28,720 nucleotides of DNA from JAISGQ01 sp045604965 (GCA_045604965.1 JAZUPB010000061.1:1-28720); one strand, 5' to 3'. Numbered from the stretch's first letter, positions 16,067 to 25,501 are shown. Made by a program: numbers and translations. Notes: a model not told the origin generated them from the letters alone.

Positions 16067-16687
16067 TTAAATCTTAAAAAATTCACAATTACCGCAAGCA
16101 ACCGACACCTTTCCCAGGGTTGCATCGGCAAGCTTTTTTTCAAATTGCGGCAGATTCTCCGGTGCCATATGAAATGCTATATCCACTTCGGCTCCGAACT
16201 CCGTATTATCTATTACACCTTCGTTTTCAGGGATAAGAGAGGCTATCCTGCCGTACTGATCGTAGGAACAGGTGAGGGTACAGTTTATGCACTCACGCAT
16301 TATCTGTATCTCTGCCGCAGCCAATGCCAGCGCCGCCGAATGGGAATATGCTCTCACCAGACCTCCTGTGCCGAGCAGTATTCCTCCGAAATAGCGGGTA
16401 ACAACAATAACCGCATCCACTATTCCGCTCTTTGTCAGCACCGAAAGCACAGGCTGACCTGCTGTACCTGACGGTTCTCCGTCATCAGAGTAGCGGCTCT
16501 GATTGTTAGCTCTGAGATTGTAGGCATACACGTTATGTCTCGCGTCCCAGTGCTTTGATCTTATGGAGTTTATAAACTCCACCGCTTCCTCTTCGGTTGT
16601 GACGTGCTTGATATAGCCGATAAAGCGGCTCCGCTTTTCGACAAACTCTTCTTCGGCATCCTGTTTTATTGTTACATATTCCGCCAT
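16067..16687 (-). CDS. yigZ: YigZ/IMPACT family protein (UPF0029)
   Basis: The 206-residue product is a full-length member of the YigZ/YvyE family, related to the eukaryotic IMPACT protein. The diagnostic core is visible as KHWDARHNVYAY, SDDGEPSGTAGQPVL and VVTRYFGGILLGTGGLVRAY (about 46-113). A ferredoxin-like C-terminal half follows, as in YigZ. The biochemical role in bacteria is not well established. The ATG follows GGAGGTGA with good spacing. It lies downstream of the rpmE terminator hairpin with only 27 bases between, so its transcription probably depends on read-through from rpmE. Confidence 0.92.
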   Translation of the reverse strand: MAEYVTIKQDAEEEFVEKRSRFIGYIKHVTTEEEAVEFINSIRSKHWDARHNVYAYNLRANNQSRYSDDGEPSGTAGQPVLSVLTKSGIVDAVIVVTRYFGGILLGTGGLVRAYSHSAALALAAAEIQIMRECINCTLTCSYDQYGRIASLIPENEGVIDNTEFGAEVDIAFHMAPENLPQFEKKLADATLGKVSVACGNCEFFKI

Positions 16688-16714
16688 TTTATCTCACCTC
16701 CGAAAACGACAAAT

Positions 16715-16738
16715 AAGGCGGTGCTTGCACACCGCCTT
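16715..16738 (-). terminator. Terminator or attenuator after rpmE
   Basis: A perfect 9-bp stem AAGGCGGTG/CACCGCCTT (16715-16723 with 16730-16738) closes on a 6-base loop. On the minus strand it is followed by an imperfect T-rich stretch (TTATTTGT). It lies 17 bases past the rpmE stop and upstream of yigZ. The weak T-tract suggests partial termination. Confidence 0.75.
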
Positions 16739-16755
16739 TGCCGGTCTTCAAAATA

Positions 16756-16956
16756 TTAGTCGAGATTGAAGCGCTTCTTGAATCTGTCTACACGACCGCC
16801 GGTATCAACCAGCTTCTGCTTACCCGTGAAGTACGGGTGGCACTTGGAGCAGATTTCAACGCGGATGTTCTTCTTTGTAGAGCAGGTGTTGATGACATTA
16901 CCGCATGCACAGGTAATGGTGGTCTCCTCGTATTTGGGATGCAGTCCTTCCTTCAT
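16756..16956 (-). CDS. rpmE: 50S ribosomal protein L31 (zinc-binding type)
   Basis: L31 lies at the subunit interface of the 50S ribosome. The 66-residue product starts MKEGLHPKYEETTITCACGN. It has the four zinc cysteines C16, C18, C36 and C39, so it is the C+ form that binds zinc. The frame opens at 17007, but the ATG at 16954-16956 gives the conserved family N-terminus and has AGAGGTG 8 bases upstream. The extra upstream codons would overlap the promoter. It has its own promoter and a hairpin downstream, so it may be a single-gene unit with leak into yigZ. Confidence 0.96.
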   Translation of the reverse strand: MKEGLHPKYEETTITCACGNVINTCSTKKNIRVEICSKCHPYFTGKQKLVDTGGRVDRFKKRFNLD

Positions 16957-16995
16957 TCCAGTCACCTCTTTCGTTGATGTATCAAACGCTAATTG

Positions 16996-17024
16996 AGTAT
17001 AATACAAGTTCTCGCAAATTGCAA
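16996..17024 (-). promoter_or_regulatory. rpmE promoter
   Basis: On the minus strand TTGCAA (17019-17024) and TATACT (16996-17001) are separated by 17 bases. The predicted transcript starts about 35 bases before the rpmE ATG. The element sits between the addA stop (17069) and rpmE. Confidence 0.6.
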
Positions 17025-17068
17025 GTGTTTTTTGAATTTTATATTTTTTATCTTAAAATTCTGTTCGT

Positions 17069-20000
17069 TCAGCGAGGAATATCAATAAACCGCGACAGCG
17101 TAAATGACCATATGCAGAGCCTCTCCACACGCTTTTCAAGAACCTGTTCCATCGCCGCGGCGTAAAGTCTTAGCTGATCTGCATATGCCTCGATAAACCT
17201 GTTTTCATCATACATCCTGTCGCTTTTGTAGTCAAGTATGGCTATACTGTCCTCAAATTCCAGCACACAGTCACAGGCGCCTTCGATTACTATCTGCTCG
17301 TCTGTATTCTTATCGGTAAACAGATAATGATATTCCTTCGGCAGAATTGCGGAAAAGTTCTGTTCACGGTGTATTTTCTCTGCTCTTAGCATCATCTCTC
17401 CGCCCTCACCGCAGAAGAAATCTCTAAGCTTATCTTCGTCAAGAACCTTAAGCTCTTCCTCTGAGAATGTGCCGTTTTCGCTGAGCCGTTTTATCTCCGA
17501 TGCTATATCTGTTGCCGCTTTTCTGCAGTCTGCCTTTTCCATAAACCTATGAAGCACAGTTCCTCTGTGAGTGGCGCTGATGCCTTTTTCCTCAAGAAAT
17601 GCAGGGCGGCTTGCGGCTATCGCCTTATCTGCAGAAAATCTGTGCAGGCTTGACGCTGTAACCTTTGACGGAACTCCCTCAAGAAGCAATCCTTCGTACT
17701 CCCAGGAAAGGCGTTTTTCGATTTCACAAAGAAGCTCTTCGTCAGGCTGAGATAATATCTCCTCTGCCTCTGCAGCTGCTATGGCCGCCAGCTTCTGTTC
17801 TTCTTCGGTATGTATCTTTATTTCGAAGGGTTTGTCGCTGTCAGAAGAGAATATTTCATCCACACCTATGTATCTGCGCAGTTCGTTGCCGTCCCGATGA
17901 GCTATGGCGCAGGCTGTTATCCAGGTGCCGTAGTCACGGTGGCAGAGCATTGCGTATGGATCGATAACACCGTCCTCACAGGCTGTCAGAGAAGAGCGGA
18001 GAACCATCTTTTTTACATTTTTATATGTTCCTACCATTATGAGCTTTTCCTTCGCTCTTGTCAGAGCGACGTACAGCTTTCTGACGTCCTCTGCGACTTC
18101 TTCCATACTGTTCGCCGCATATGCCGCCGCTCTCGGAAGCGTCTCATTGAGTCCGAGAGAATTTTCGCTGACTTTTCTCATTCCTATGCCTAATTCCTGA
18201 TTAAACTCCACGTCGCTTCTTCTGTGGTTTTGGTCTGAGCCAAGTCCGCAGACGATGCAGATGGGAAATTCCAGTCCCTTGGACTTGTGTATGGTCATCA
18301 TACGCACTGCATCTGCGTTCTTCATCGATGCAGATGCGGGTGTCATATCCCCTTCCTGTTCTGCTATTCTGTCCACGAACCGTATAAATGCTCCGATGCC
18401 CCTGTTTCCAGATTCCTCACAGCCTTCTGCGTAAGATATGAGAAGATCAAGATTTGCTTTTCGCATCTCTCCGTCGGGAAGTGCCAGCACAGCACCTGTA
18501 TATCCTGTGCCGCTGAGCATTTCACTTATTACCCTGTCACTGGGAGCTGTAGCGGCCATATTGCGAAGCTTGGTCAGCAGGGATAAAAACTCTGTACATT
18601 TTTCATTTCCCTGTTCAGATGCCTTGCACAGGGCATTGTAGAAATTACCCTTTGGCAGTGCAAGTCTTACAGCGGCAAGATCGTCTGCATCAAAGCCTGC
18701 CATAGGAGAACATAGGACATTGAGCAGTGATATTTCCTGAAGGGGATTATCTATCACCCTCAGAAAGGACAGTGCGGTCTGCACCTCACTGCGCTCAAGA
18801 AAACCTGTCTCATCGGAAAGCAGGCAGCCTATGCCGACCTTTTCCAGTTCTCTTGAAATCAAAGCTCCGTAATGCCCCTTTACCTGCGCTCTGAGTATGC
18901 AGAAATCACGGGGCGCTGCAGGACGCATACATTTTTTGTCCTTATCATAAACCTCATATCCTTCGTCAATCATTGTTCTGATCTTTGACGCGATGAATTT
19001 CGCCTCCGTTGAATCCACCTTGTACTCATCTTCGTCGCTGAGCACACTCAGGATATGCAGCTCGCTCTGTCTGTTCTGTGCTTCCGGATATGATGCACAA
19101 GGGTCAAGCTGCTGGCTTCTGTAATCCACTCCTCCGCAGAGCGGAGTCATAAGTCTTCGGAAAATAAAATTAACGGTATCGGTAACCTCTGCCCTGCTTC
19201 GATAGTTCTGAGCAAGGGTTATTCTGGCAGGGTATACGGGATTTTCTTCGTCGTAATCGGTGTATCTGTCAAAGCGTTCCGTAAACAGCGCGCTCACTGC
19301 TCGGCGGAAACGATATATACTCTGTTTTACGTCACCTACTATGAACAGATTGTTCTCTTTATTGTCGATCTTTTCACCTGTCTCTACGGCAACTGCTCTG
19401 AATATCATATCCTGCACCGCGCTGGTATCTTGATATTCATCGAGAAGAATTTCGTCAAAGCGTTCCCGTACTGAAAGTGCCGCAGGTGTTCTGTAAATAC
19501 CGTCCTCGCGTCTTTCCACAAGCAGTTCTACCGCCAGATGCTCAAGATCACCGAAATGAAGCACGTTCTTTTCTCTCTTGAGCTTTGACATAAGAAGCAG
19601 GTAATCCCTTGTCATATCACACAAGGTCTCCATTACCGGGCGAAGATAGCAAAGATCCTCTTCCTGCTCGGCAACTGTGCAGCACATCGCTGCCCTTGCT
19701 CTTGACATAAGCCTGTCTGCAAGATCCAATATACCGTCCACAGCTTCTGCTGCTTCGGCATTGATTATCTTGTTTCTCCCCTTTCCAGTCATACTGTAGC
19801 CTGATATCTCCTGCAGCACGGCATCGTAATTTCCGTAAAGAGAATCCATTCTGTCTCTCATATCCGCAAAATTTGACAATATAACGGAATATTTCTTTTT
19901 TACATCCTCAAGATCGGAGGCAATAAGCTCTGCCTTCTCTATAAGTCTGAAAGCATTTTTTATTATTTTATATGCCTGATCCTCTGCCGCCTTCCGCCAA

Positions 20001-20623
20001 ACAGCGCCGTCTGTGCGGTACATTTCTCTTACCTCTTCTATGCAGCGGGCAGGAAACGGCGATGCCTCTGCATATAGCGCAAATGCTTTGAGAGTTTCTG
20101 TAAGTTTTGAGTCGTCACGCTTGCCGGCAAGTATCTTCGAAAGGCGCAGAAAGCCTTCATCTGCTTTATTGTAATACTCTTCTGCTACCTGCTGTGCCGC
20201 CGCTTCGCTGAGAAGCTTTATCTCATTATCATCGGCAATGCGAAAATCGGGAGCGACTCCGAGAGTGTGAAAATTTTCTCTCACAAGTCTTCCGCAAAAG
20301 GAGTGCATTGTGCATATCTGTGCGCTTTGCAGCAGCAGTCTCTGTCTCTGGAGATGTATAGAGCCCGGATTCTGTGCCAATCTCTCATCAAGCTTTGCGG
20401 CGATTCGCTCTTTCATTTCATTTGCAGCTGCATTCGAAAAGGTTACTATAAGCAGCCTGTCTGCATCTGTATATTTTCCGTTCTCATCAGGTTCGAGCAT
20501 CTCTATAACTCTCTGGCTGAGTACAGCTGTCTTTCCCGAACCTGCCGCTGCCGACACGAGCACTGTTCCATTTCGCGCGTATATCGCCTGCTTCTGTTCT
20601 CTGTTCCATTTTATCTCAGCCAT
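17069..20623 (-). CDS. addA: Helicase-nuclease AddA subunit
   Basis: AddA is the UvrD-like helicase and nuclease subunit of AddAB, which resects double-strand DNA ends for RecA loading. The 1184-residue product has the Walker A AAAGSGKT (25-32), helicase motif II LLDEYQDTS, motif III GDVKQSIYRFRRA, motif V MTIHKSKGLEFP, motif VI LYVALTRAKEKL and the RecB-type nuclease motif ILDYKSDRM near the C-terminus. All active-site elements are therefore present. The ATG overlaps the end of addB by 8 bases, with a GGAGG Shine-Dalgarno inside addB, indicating translational coupling and matched dosage. Confidence 0.97.
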   Translation of the reverse strand: MAEIKWNREQKQAIYARNGTVLVSAAAGSGKTAVLSQRVIEMLEPDENGKYTDADRLLIVTFSNAAANEMKERIAAKLDERLAQNPGSIHLQRQRLLLQSAQICTMHSFCGRLVRENFHTLGVAPDFRIADDNEIKLLSEAAAQQVAEEYYNKADEGFLRLSKILAGKRDDSKLTETLKAFALYAEASPFPARCIEEVREMYRTDGAVWRKAAEDQAYKIIKNAFRLIEKAELIASDLEDVKKKYSVILSNFADMRDRMDSLYGNYDAVLQEISGYSMTGKGRNKIINAEAAEAVDGILDLADRLMSRARAAMCCTVAEQEEDLCYLRPVMETLCDMTRDYLLLMSKLKREKNVLHFGDLEHLAVELLVERREDGIYRTPAALSVRERFDEILLDEYQDTSAVQDMIFRAVAVETGEKIDNKENNLFIVGDVKQSIYRFRRAVSALFTERFDRYTDYDEENPVYPARITLAQNYRSRAEVTDTVNFIFRRLMTPLCGGVDYRSQQLDPCASYPEAQNRQSELHILSVLSDEDEYKVDSTEAKFIASKIRTMIDEGYEVYDKDKKCMRPAAPRDFCILRAQVKGHYGALISRELEKVGIGCLLSDETGFLERSEVQTALSFLRVIDNPLQEISLLNVLCSPMAGFDADDLAAVRLALPKGNFYNALCKASEQGNEKCTEFLSLLTKLRNMAATAPSDRVISEMLSGTGYTGAVLALPDGEMRKANLDLLISYAEGCEESGNRGIGAFIRFVDRIAEQEGDMTPASASMKNADAVRMMTIHKSKGLEFPICIVCGLGSDQNHRRSDVEFNQELGIGMRKVSENSLGLNETLPRAAAYAANSMEEVAEDVRKLYVALTRAKEKLIMVGTYKNVKKMVLRSSLTACEDGVIDPYAMLCHRDYGTWITACAIAHRDGNELRRYIGVDEIFSSDSDKPFEIKIHTEEEQKLAAIAAAEAEEILSQPDEELLCEIEKRLSWEYEGLLLEGVPSKVTASSLHRFSADKAIAASRPAFLEEKGISATHRGTVLHRFMEKADCRKAATDIASEIKRLSENGTFSEEELKVLDEDKLRDFFCGEGGEMMLRAEKIHREQNFSAILPKEYHYLFTDKNTDEQIVIEGACDCVLEFEDSIAILDYKSDRMYDENRFIEAYADQLRLYAAAMEQVLEKRVERLCIWSFTLSRFIDIPR

Positions 20624-23600
20624 TGTTACACTCCTCCTTTCCGAGCAGAAGCTCTCTTATTTTTTCTTCATCGTATTTTTCTATCTCTCTGCCTGCCAGT
20701 CTCGGATCCTCCACCGCACAGGCATTTTTCATATCGCAATAGGAGCAGACATCCACCGAGCCGTATGCAGGTTTCGGTGCAAGCTTTCCCTCGTGCAGAG
20801 CTTCTCCCATTTCAGAAAGTAGCTTTCTTGTGTGCTTGCAGAGAGCATAAAACTCTTCGTAGGAAATAACGTGGCTGTAGCGTTTGTCGAATTTTCCCGT
20901 TGAGGTGAGCTTTGCAGGAACAAACTGACCCTGCACTCCCTTCTCCATCGCATCCGCCACCTCTGCGTCCGCTACAAGCTGACCGCTCATTTTAAGCTGT
21001 GCCTTTCTGCGCGAATGGTCGTTCAGGTCATTTCTCTCTGCGTCCTTGAGCGCGAATGATGCAGGGAAGTACAACGCACCTGCAGGCTTGAACCCCTCGA
21101 ATCGCTTGCTGCTGAGCAGTGCATCAAAATACATAAACATCTGCATATCAAGTCCCTGCAGAACCTTGTCCACCGTAAATTTTTTGGTACCGGTCTTGTA
21201 ATCGATGATCCTTATGTATTTTTCCATTCCTATCTGTGCCTGATCAACTCGGTCTATAAGCCCCGATACTCTGAGAGTTCCGTCGCTGAGCTTTATTTCG
21301 GGATACGGCAATTGTGCCGATCCGATTAGAAGTTCCATTGCGTCAGGTATCGGACGGAAAGACCCTGCCTCAAATTCCGCGCCTATATATATGATTATCT
21401 GCTCCACGGAATCGGCAAGGGATTTGAGCAGATGCATAAAACGTGGAGATTTGTCAGTCTTTCCTCCCATATTCTCTTCCAGATACAAATCAAGCAGGCG
21501 TTCTATCTCAGGTCTCAGCGTATCACTTCGTGAAAACTCGGTCATATCGTCAATATGATCTCTTATAACATTTTCGAGAACATAGTGGACAACTGTACCG
21601 TACGCCATCGCATCGATCTTAGCCTTTCGGCGCGGTTTGACACCGAGTCCGTAATCGCAGAAGAATTTGAATGGACATCTGAAATAATCATCAGCCCGGC
21701 TCTGGGACATTTTTATATTCTTCCCGAAAAGTGCCCTCGAAAGTTCCTTGCTGCGGATGTTGAAATATCGGCCGTCCTTTGCTCTCTGCAATGTACGTAG
21801 TTTGTCGGCATACTGTTCACGCTCGCTTATTGCTTTTCTCAGTGATGCGGCAAGAGCTGTTTTTTCGCCCGACTTCGCACTGAGCGTAAATGCCGCGCCA
21901 ATACCCTCTATCTGATCTATCGTCAGCTCATCAATGCATTCTGTCCGAAGGCAAGAAGGAAGAAGTCTGCCTGTTTCACTGACAAGCTCAGACGGTGACT
22001 GCTGAGTGTTTCCTGCGGTTTTCGGTGTGGTTATATACAGCCTCTCGGAGGGTGTGCACATAGCCATATAGGACAGCAATCTTTCGTCAAGCGCCTGCTC
22101 CCCCGAAGGTTCTGCAACCTCTATGCCCATTTCAATAAGCTGTCTTCGCTCTGTGTCTGTAAACACACCTGATGATCTGACTTCCTTCGGGAAGCTGCCC
22201 TGTGATGCGCCGAGTATAAAGGTTGCTCGCGGTTCGCTTGTGCGCACTCTGTCCGCTGCTCCGAATATTACTTCGTCCAGTCCCTGTGGTATCTGTCCGA
22301 CTGTCACAGAACCTATCATCAGAGAAAGCATATCTGTGAATTCATCGAGAGGAAGTTTCTTCTCTCCTTCGATTGCAGCCGCTCTGTCCAGTATATTCAT
22401 CAGCACATCCCACACCTGCTGCTGTATCTGGGAGTCCTGTACGTCAAGTGTTTCGCAGAGCTTTATCATACAGCCTGCTGTACCTGCGGATTCCAGCAGT
22501 TCGTATATGTACTGTGCTCTTTCTCTTCCGCTCGCTTCCTTCATTTTTCCGCAGAAGGGAACAAGCAGTCTGCACAGATATTCTCTTACCTTATTGATGC
22601 TCGAAAGACGTTCTGCTCCCTCTTCGGATATCAGCCCTTCAAGTCCGTCGGGGTTCGCAGTAAATTCATTTTTCCAGCGTTCGCCGTTTATTTCCCATAT
22701 GAGCACATAATCCTCGCACAATGCGGTTTCTTCCGGCGATATTCCCTCTATCATACCTGTTTTAAGAAGTGTCAGTATGTTTTCGGTCTGCCACTTCCCT
22801 CTGCAGAGTGCAAGTGCATTCAGTACAAATCTTACTGCAGGTGAGTATTCAATCGACATACGTCTGTCGAAAAACAGCGGAACTCCCTGGTCTGCCGCAG
22901 CCTCACGCACACAGCGAATATACTTGTTTTCATCGCGCACAAGCACCGCTATATCTCTGCATCTGTAATTTTCTTCACGCAGCAGTTTGCGTATTTCACG
23001 GAATGTAAATTCCGCTTCGTCGTTTATATCTGCCGCTTCGTATATATGTACTGCATCTGTCTTTTCCTGCAAAGGCGCTTCTCTGAAATTGAATATTCCC
23101 TGCTCAATCTTTTTAAGTGCATCATTTTTAAATCGTTTTCCCTGTTCCAGTACAATGGGTGCTTTTACTGCAATTCCTCTGCGTTTTGCAAGTTCTATGA
23201 GTTTTTTCGCTGTCTTCTTTACAGGCGAAAACAGTCCCATTCCGTTTTCCGGATCTGAAAGAGAATCTGCACATAGGGTTATTACACACTCTTCTGCCTG
23301 TGCCATTATCGCAGATATGACTTTCATCTCCTGTCCTGTAAATCCGCGAAAACAATCAATAATTACAGTTTTTCCTGCATAATATTGTGTTTCCTCCAGC
23401 TTTTCAGCATATCGGGTAAGCATATCGAGATCATCAAAACCCGACTGCTCCAATATTCTGTCATACTCTGCACACACCAGAGCAAGCTCCGAAAGCTTCA
23501 TCGAAAGCACTTTTGACGGGGCTTTTCTCGCTGTTTTTTCAAGCTCTGCAGGCTCTACGGCAAAAAGCTTCAGCTCCTTTACAGCATCAAGAAGATGGGA

Positions 23601-23936
23601 CACAAAATCAATATTCTTTCTTTTTCTGGAGTACAGCTCAAGATAATCTTCTATATTGTTAAGTGCTGCGTACATAACTGCCGCTTTGCCGCAGTCATCT
23701 ATACGTGCTCTACCCTTTTCCGACTGCTTTTCTGCAAGGCGGGTGAAGCTGCTCACTTCTACATTTCGCGCCTTTGATGCACCCAGAGCAAGAAGTATTG
23801 CTCTCTCCGACTGGAAGGAATACTGCTCAGGCACTATAATAACTGACCTTTTTCCTTCTTTAGCCAGCTCTGTCGCAATTCTGCGCGCCTCGTAAGTTTT
23901 GCCCGCTCCCGCTCTTCCGAATATTATCTGTAACAT
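20616..23936 (-). CDS. addB: Helicase-like nuclease AddB subunit
   Basis: AddB pairs with AddA and contributes a nuclease domain and Chi recognition. The 1106-residue product opens with the Walker A GRAGAGKT (7-14). The C-terminal nuclease domain shows GLIDRVD and IRIIDYKTGTKKF. The four-cysteine Fe-S staple is represented by the first cysteine in DDYFRCPFKFF and the last three in VCSYCDMKNAC, the arrangement known in AddB. The ATG follows GGGGTGG at short spacing. The gene starts 60 bases after spoIIR and its stop overlaps the addA start. Confidence 0.95.
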   Translation of the reverse strand: MLQIIFGRAGAGKTYEARRIATELAKEGKRSVIIVPEQYSFQSERAILLALGASKARNVEVSSFTRLAEKQSEKGRARIDDCGKAAVMYAALNNIEDYLELYSRKRKNIDFVSHLLDAVKELKLFAVEPAELEKTARKAPSKVLSMKLSELALVCAEYDRILEQSGFDDLDMLTRYAEKLEETQYYAGKTVIIDCFRGFTGQEMKVISAIMAQAEECVITLCADSLSDPENGMGLFSPVKKTAKKLIELAKRRGIAVKAPIVLEQGKRFKNDALKKIEQGIFNFREAPLQEKTDAVHIYEAADINDEAEFTFREIRKLLREENYRCRDIAVLVRDENKYIRCVREAAADQGVPLFFDRRMSIEYSPAVRFVLNALALCRGKWQTENILTLLKTGMIEGISPEETALCEDYVLIWEINGERWKNEFTANPDGLEGLISEEGAERLSSINKVREYLCRLLVPFCGKMKEASGRERAQYIYELLESAGTAGCMIKLCETLDVQDSQIQQQVWDVLMNILDRAAAIEGEKKLPLDEFTDMLSLMIGSVTVGQIPQGLDEVIFGAADRVRTSEPRATFILGASQGSFPKEVRSSGVFTDTERRQLIEMGIEVAEPSGEQALDERLLSYMAMCTPSERLYITTPKTAGNTQQSPSELVSETGRLLPSCLRTECIDELTIDQIEGIGAAFTLSAKSGEKTALAASLRKAISEREQYADKLRTLQRAKDGRYFNIRSKELSRALFGKNIKMSQSRADDYFRCPFKFFCDYGLGVKPRRKAKIDAMAYGTVVHYVLENVIRDHIDDMTEFSRSDTLRPEIERLLDLYLEENMGGKTDKSPRFMHLLKSLADSVEQIIIYIGAEFEAGSFRPIPDAMELLIGSAQLPYPEIKLSDGTLRVSGLIDRVDQAQIGMEKYIRIIDYKTGTKKFTVDKVLQGLDMQMFMYFDALLSSKRFEGFKPAGALYFPASFALKDAERNDLNDHSRRKAQLKMSGQLVADAEVADAMEKGVQGQFVPAKLTSTGKFDKRYSHVISYEEFYALCKHTRKLLSEMGEALHEGKLAPKPAYGSVDVCSYCDMKNACAVEDPRLAGREIEKYDEEKIRELLLGKEECNNG

Positions 23937-23965
23937 TTTTCCACCCCGAGTGATTTAATAAATGT

Positions 23966-23994
23966 ATTTTAACAGATAGTATGGGCAAAAACAA
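23966..23994 (-). promoter_or_regulatory. Candidate addB-addA promoter
   Basis: On the minus strand TTGTTT (23989-23994) and TAAAAT (23966-23971) are 17 bases apart in the spoIIR-addB gap. The -35 is weak. Read-through from spoIIR is an alternative source of addAB mRNA. Confidence 0.35.
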
Positions 23995-23996
23995 TC

Positions 23997-24575
23997 TCAT
24001 CGTATGAGCTTTTGGAAAAGCTCAACAAGATAGAATCTAACTTCGTATTCTCCCTGTGTGATGTTTGACTGCTCTTCGCTGAGCACACTGTCAAGCTCAT
24101 CTCCGCTGGCTGCAGGCAGACACAACTGCGGAAACATTACACACCACCAGTTTTTCCCCTGTGCTTTTCCGATATATACATTCACCGCTTCGTAATTGCC
24201 TGCAGGAAGAGTTACTTTTCCGTATTTACGAGTATCAAACCAGGCTTTTCCGATTTTTATTTTCACATCGTAATCAAAGCCCTGTTCTTTTACTTCGCTC
24301 TTCGCAGCGAATTCAAGCTGTGTTATTTTTTCTTGTGCGAATCTCTCCGCTTCTTCCTTTGTTTTTGCCTCTCTGAATATTACGTCGGTCTCGCTGAGAA
24401 TACGGTCTCGCACTCTGAGCTTCAATTCCTGATCTTCTTTTGAATCGGAGTTTGCTATTACGTGCATTCTCAGTACACTCTGACGTATTCCCCTGCATTC
24501 ACCCTCAAAGGATACAAATGAGAGGATCACTGTGAAAACTAAAGCCATAAACATTGCAAGTTCTATTCTTTTCAT
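23997..24575 (-). CDS. spoIIR: Stage II sporulation protein R
   Basis: SpoIIR is made in the forespore under sigma F. It is exported to the intermembrane space, where it triggers SpoIIGA to process pro-sigma E in the mother cell. The 192-residue product has an N-terminal hydrophobic export segment (about residues 5-23). The family signatures are LRMHVIANSDSKEDQELKLRVRD and GNYEAVNVYIG plus GKNWWCVMFPQLC. Length and motifs are normal, so it looks functional. Such genes also occur in Clostridia not known to sporulate, so sporulation is suggested but not proven. The only Shine-Dalgarno candidate, AAAGGA (24591-24596), is 15 bases from the ATG and overlaps a terminator-like hairpin. I see no clear sigma F promoter. 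Confidence 0.92.
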   Translation of the reverse strand: MKRIELAMFMALVFTVILSFVSFEGECRGIRQSVLRMHVIANSDSKEDQELKLRVRDRILSETDVIFREAKTKEEAERFAQEKITQLEFAAKSEVKEQGFDYDVKIKIGKAWFDTRKYGKVTLPAGNYEAVNVYIGKAQGKNWWCVMFPQLCLPAASGDELDSVLSEEQSNITQGEYEVRFYLVELFQKLIR

Positions 24576-24579
24576 ATGT

Positions 24580-24621
24580 AAAAATCGCCGTCCTTTCTTT
24601 CTGACGAAAGTATGGACGACG
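24580..24621 (-). terminator. Terminator after ispE, overlapping the spoIIR leader
   Basis: An 8-bp outer stem (24586-24593 with 24614-24621, one G-T pair) and an inner CTTTC/GAAAG stem form a hairpin. On the minus strand five T follow it (24580-24584). It starts 13 bases past the ispE stop and ends just before the spoIIR ATG. It is T-rich on the other side too, so it could act in both directions. Confidence 0.7.
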
Positions 24622-24634
24622 ATTATTTTTTTAT

Positions 24635-25501
24635 TCAGATTATTTCACAGCCAACGCTTACAGGCGATGCAATAAAGGTTTCGCAGTCTGAAAATTCGGC
24701 ATCTTCAAGGGCTTTTTCAGCTGTCTTACTGTCAGAGAAAACACCAAACACAGCCGAGCCGCTACCTGTCATTATAGAACCCATTGCTCCGTTTTCGATA
24801 AGGACATTCTTAATCTTTACTGTCTTTTCAGTACCTGTTGCCTGTTCGAAAACATTTCGCATATTTCCTGAAAGAGCCGTGAGATCTCCATTTTTCAGTG
24901 CTGCTATTGCAGCATTGTTGTCAGGTCGGATAAGATTCTCGCAGGAATCGACCAGCGCATATGCGTTTGCAGTGGATATGTTTTCATTGGGCTTGACTAT
25001 TGCAATACTGCATTCGGGCATATTCGGCATATGGGTAAGCTTCTCTCCTATGCCTGAAGCGAGCTTTGTTCCGCCAACTAAACAGAACGGCACATCTGCA
25101 CCGACTTTTTTTGCAATATCAAGCAGTCTGTCAAGTTCAAGAGGATGCTCAAACAGCTCACTGAGTCCGTAAAGCACTCCGGCCGCATCTGCACTTCCTC
25201 CTGCCATTCCTGCCTGCATAGGTATGTTTTTTTCTATTTTTATTTCGACCCCTGAATCAATTCTGCTCGCTTCCAGAAAAAGCTTTGCTGCCTTATATGC
25301 AGTGTTTTTTTCTGTAAGCGGTACGCCTTCCTTATCGCAAAGCAGAGTTATTCCGCATTCGGTCTTTCGCAAGGAAATCACATCGGCGAGAGACACCGAC
25401 TGCATAAGCATTTCTACCTCGTGGTAGCCATCGTGACGTTTGCATACTACGTCAAGAGTCAGATTTATTTTTGCGTAGGCTTTGATTTTTATCATAATCA
25501 T
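24635..25501 (-). CDS. ispE: 4-diphosphocytidyl-2-C-methyl-D-erythritol kinase
   Basis: IspE is the GHMP-family kinase that phosphorylates CDP-methylerythritol in the MEP route to isoprenoids. The 288-residue product has the substrate-side KAYAKINLTLDV near the N-terminus, the ATP loop PMQAGMAGGSADAAG (94-108) and the third GHMP motif MTGSGSAVFGVF near the C-terminus. The ATG at 25499-25501 overlaps the aminotransferase TGA in an ATGA arrangement, which supports coupling. A second ATG two codons later is an equally conserved alternative. A terminator hairpin follows. Confidence 0.96.
   Translation of the reverse strand: MIMIKIKAYAKINLTLDVVCKRHDGYHEVEMLMQSVSLADVISLRKTECGITLLCDKEGVPLTEKNTAYKAAKLFLEASRIDSGVEIKIEKNIPMQAGMAGGSADAAGVLYGLSELFEHPLELDRLLDIAKKVGADVPFCLVGGTKLASGIGEKLTHMPNMPECSIAIVKPNENISTANAYALVDSCENLIRPDNNAAIAALKNGDLTALSGNMRNVFEQATGTEKTVKIKNVLIENGAMGSIMTGSGSAVFGVFSDSKTAEKALEDAEFSDCETFIASPVSVGCEII

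Noticed and set aside
17033..17061. AT-rich inverted repeat after addA as a terminator
   Set aside because: The stem is almost entirely A-T, the loop is long, and no T-tract follows on the minus strand.
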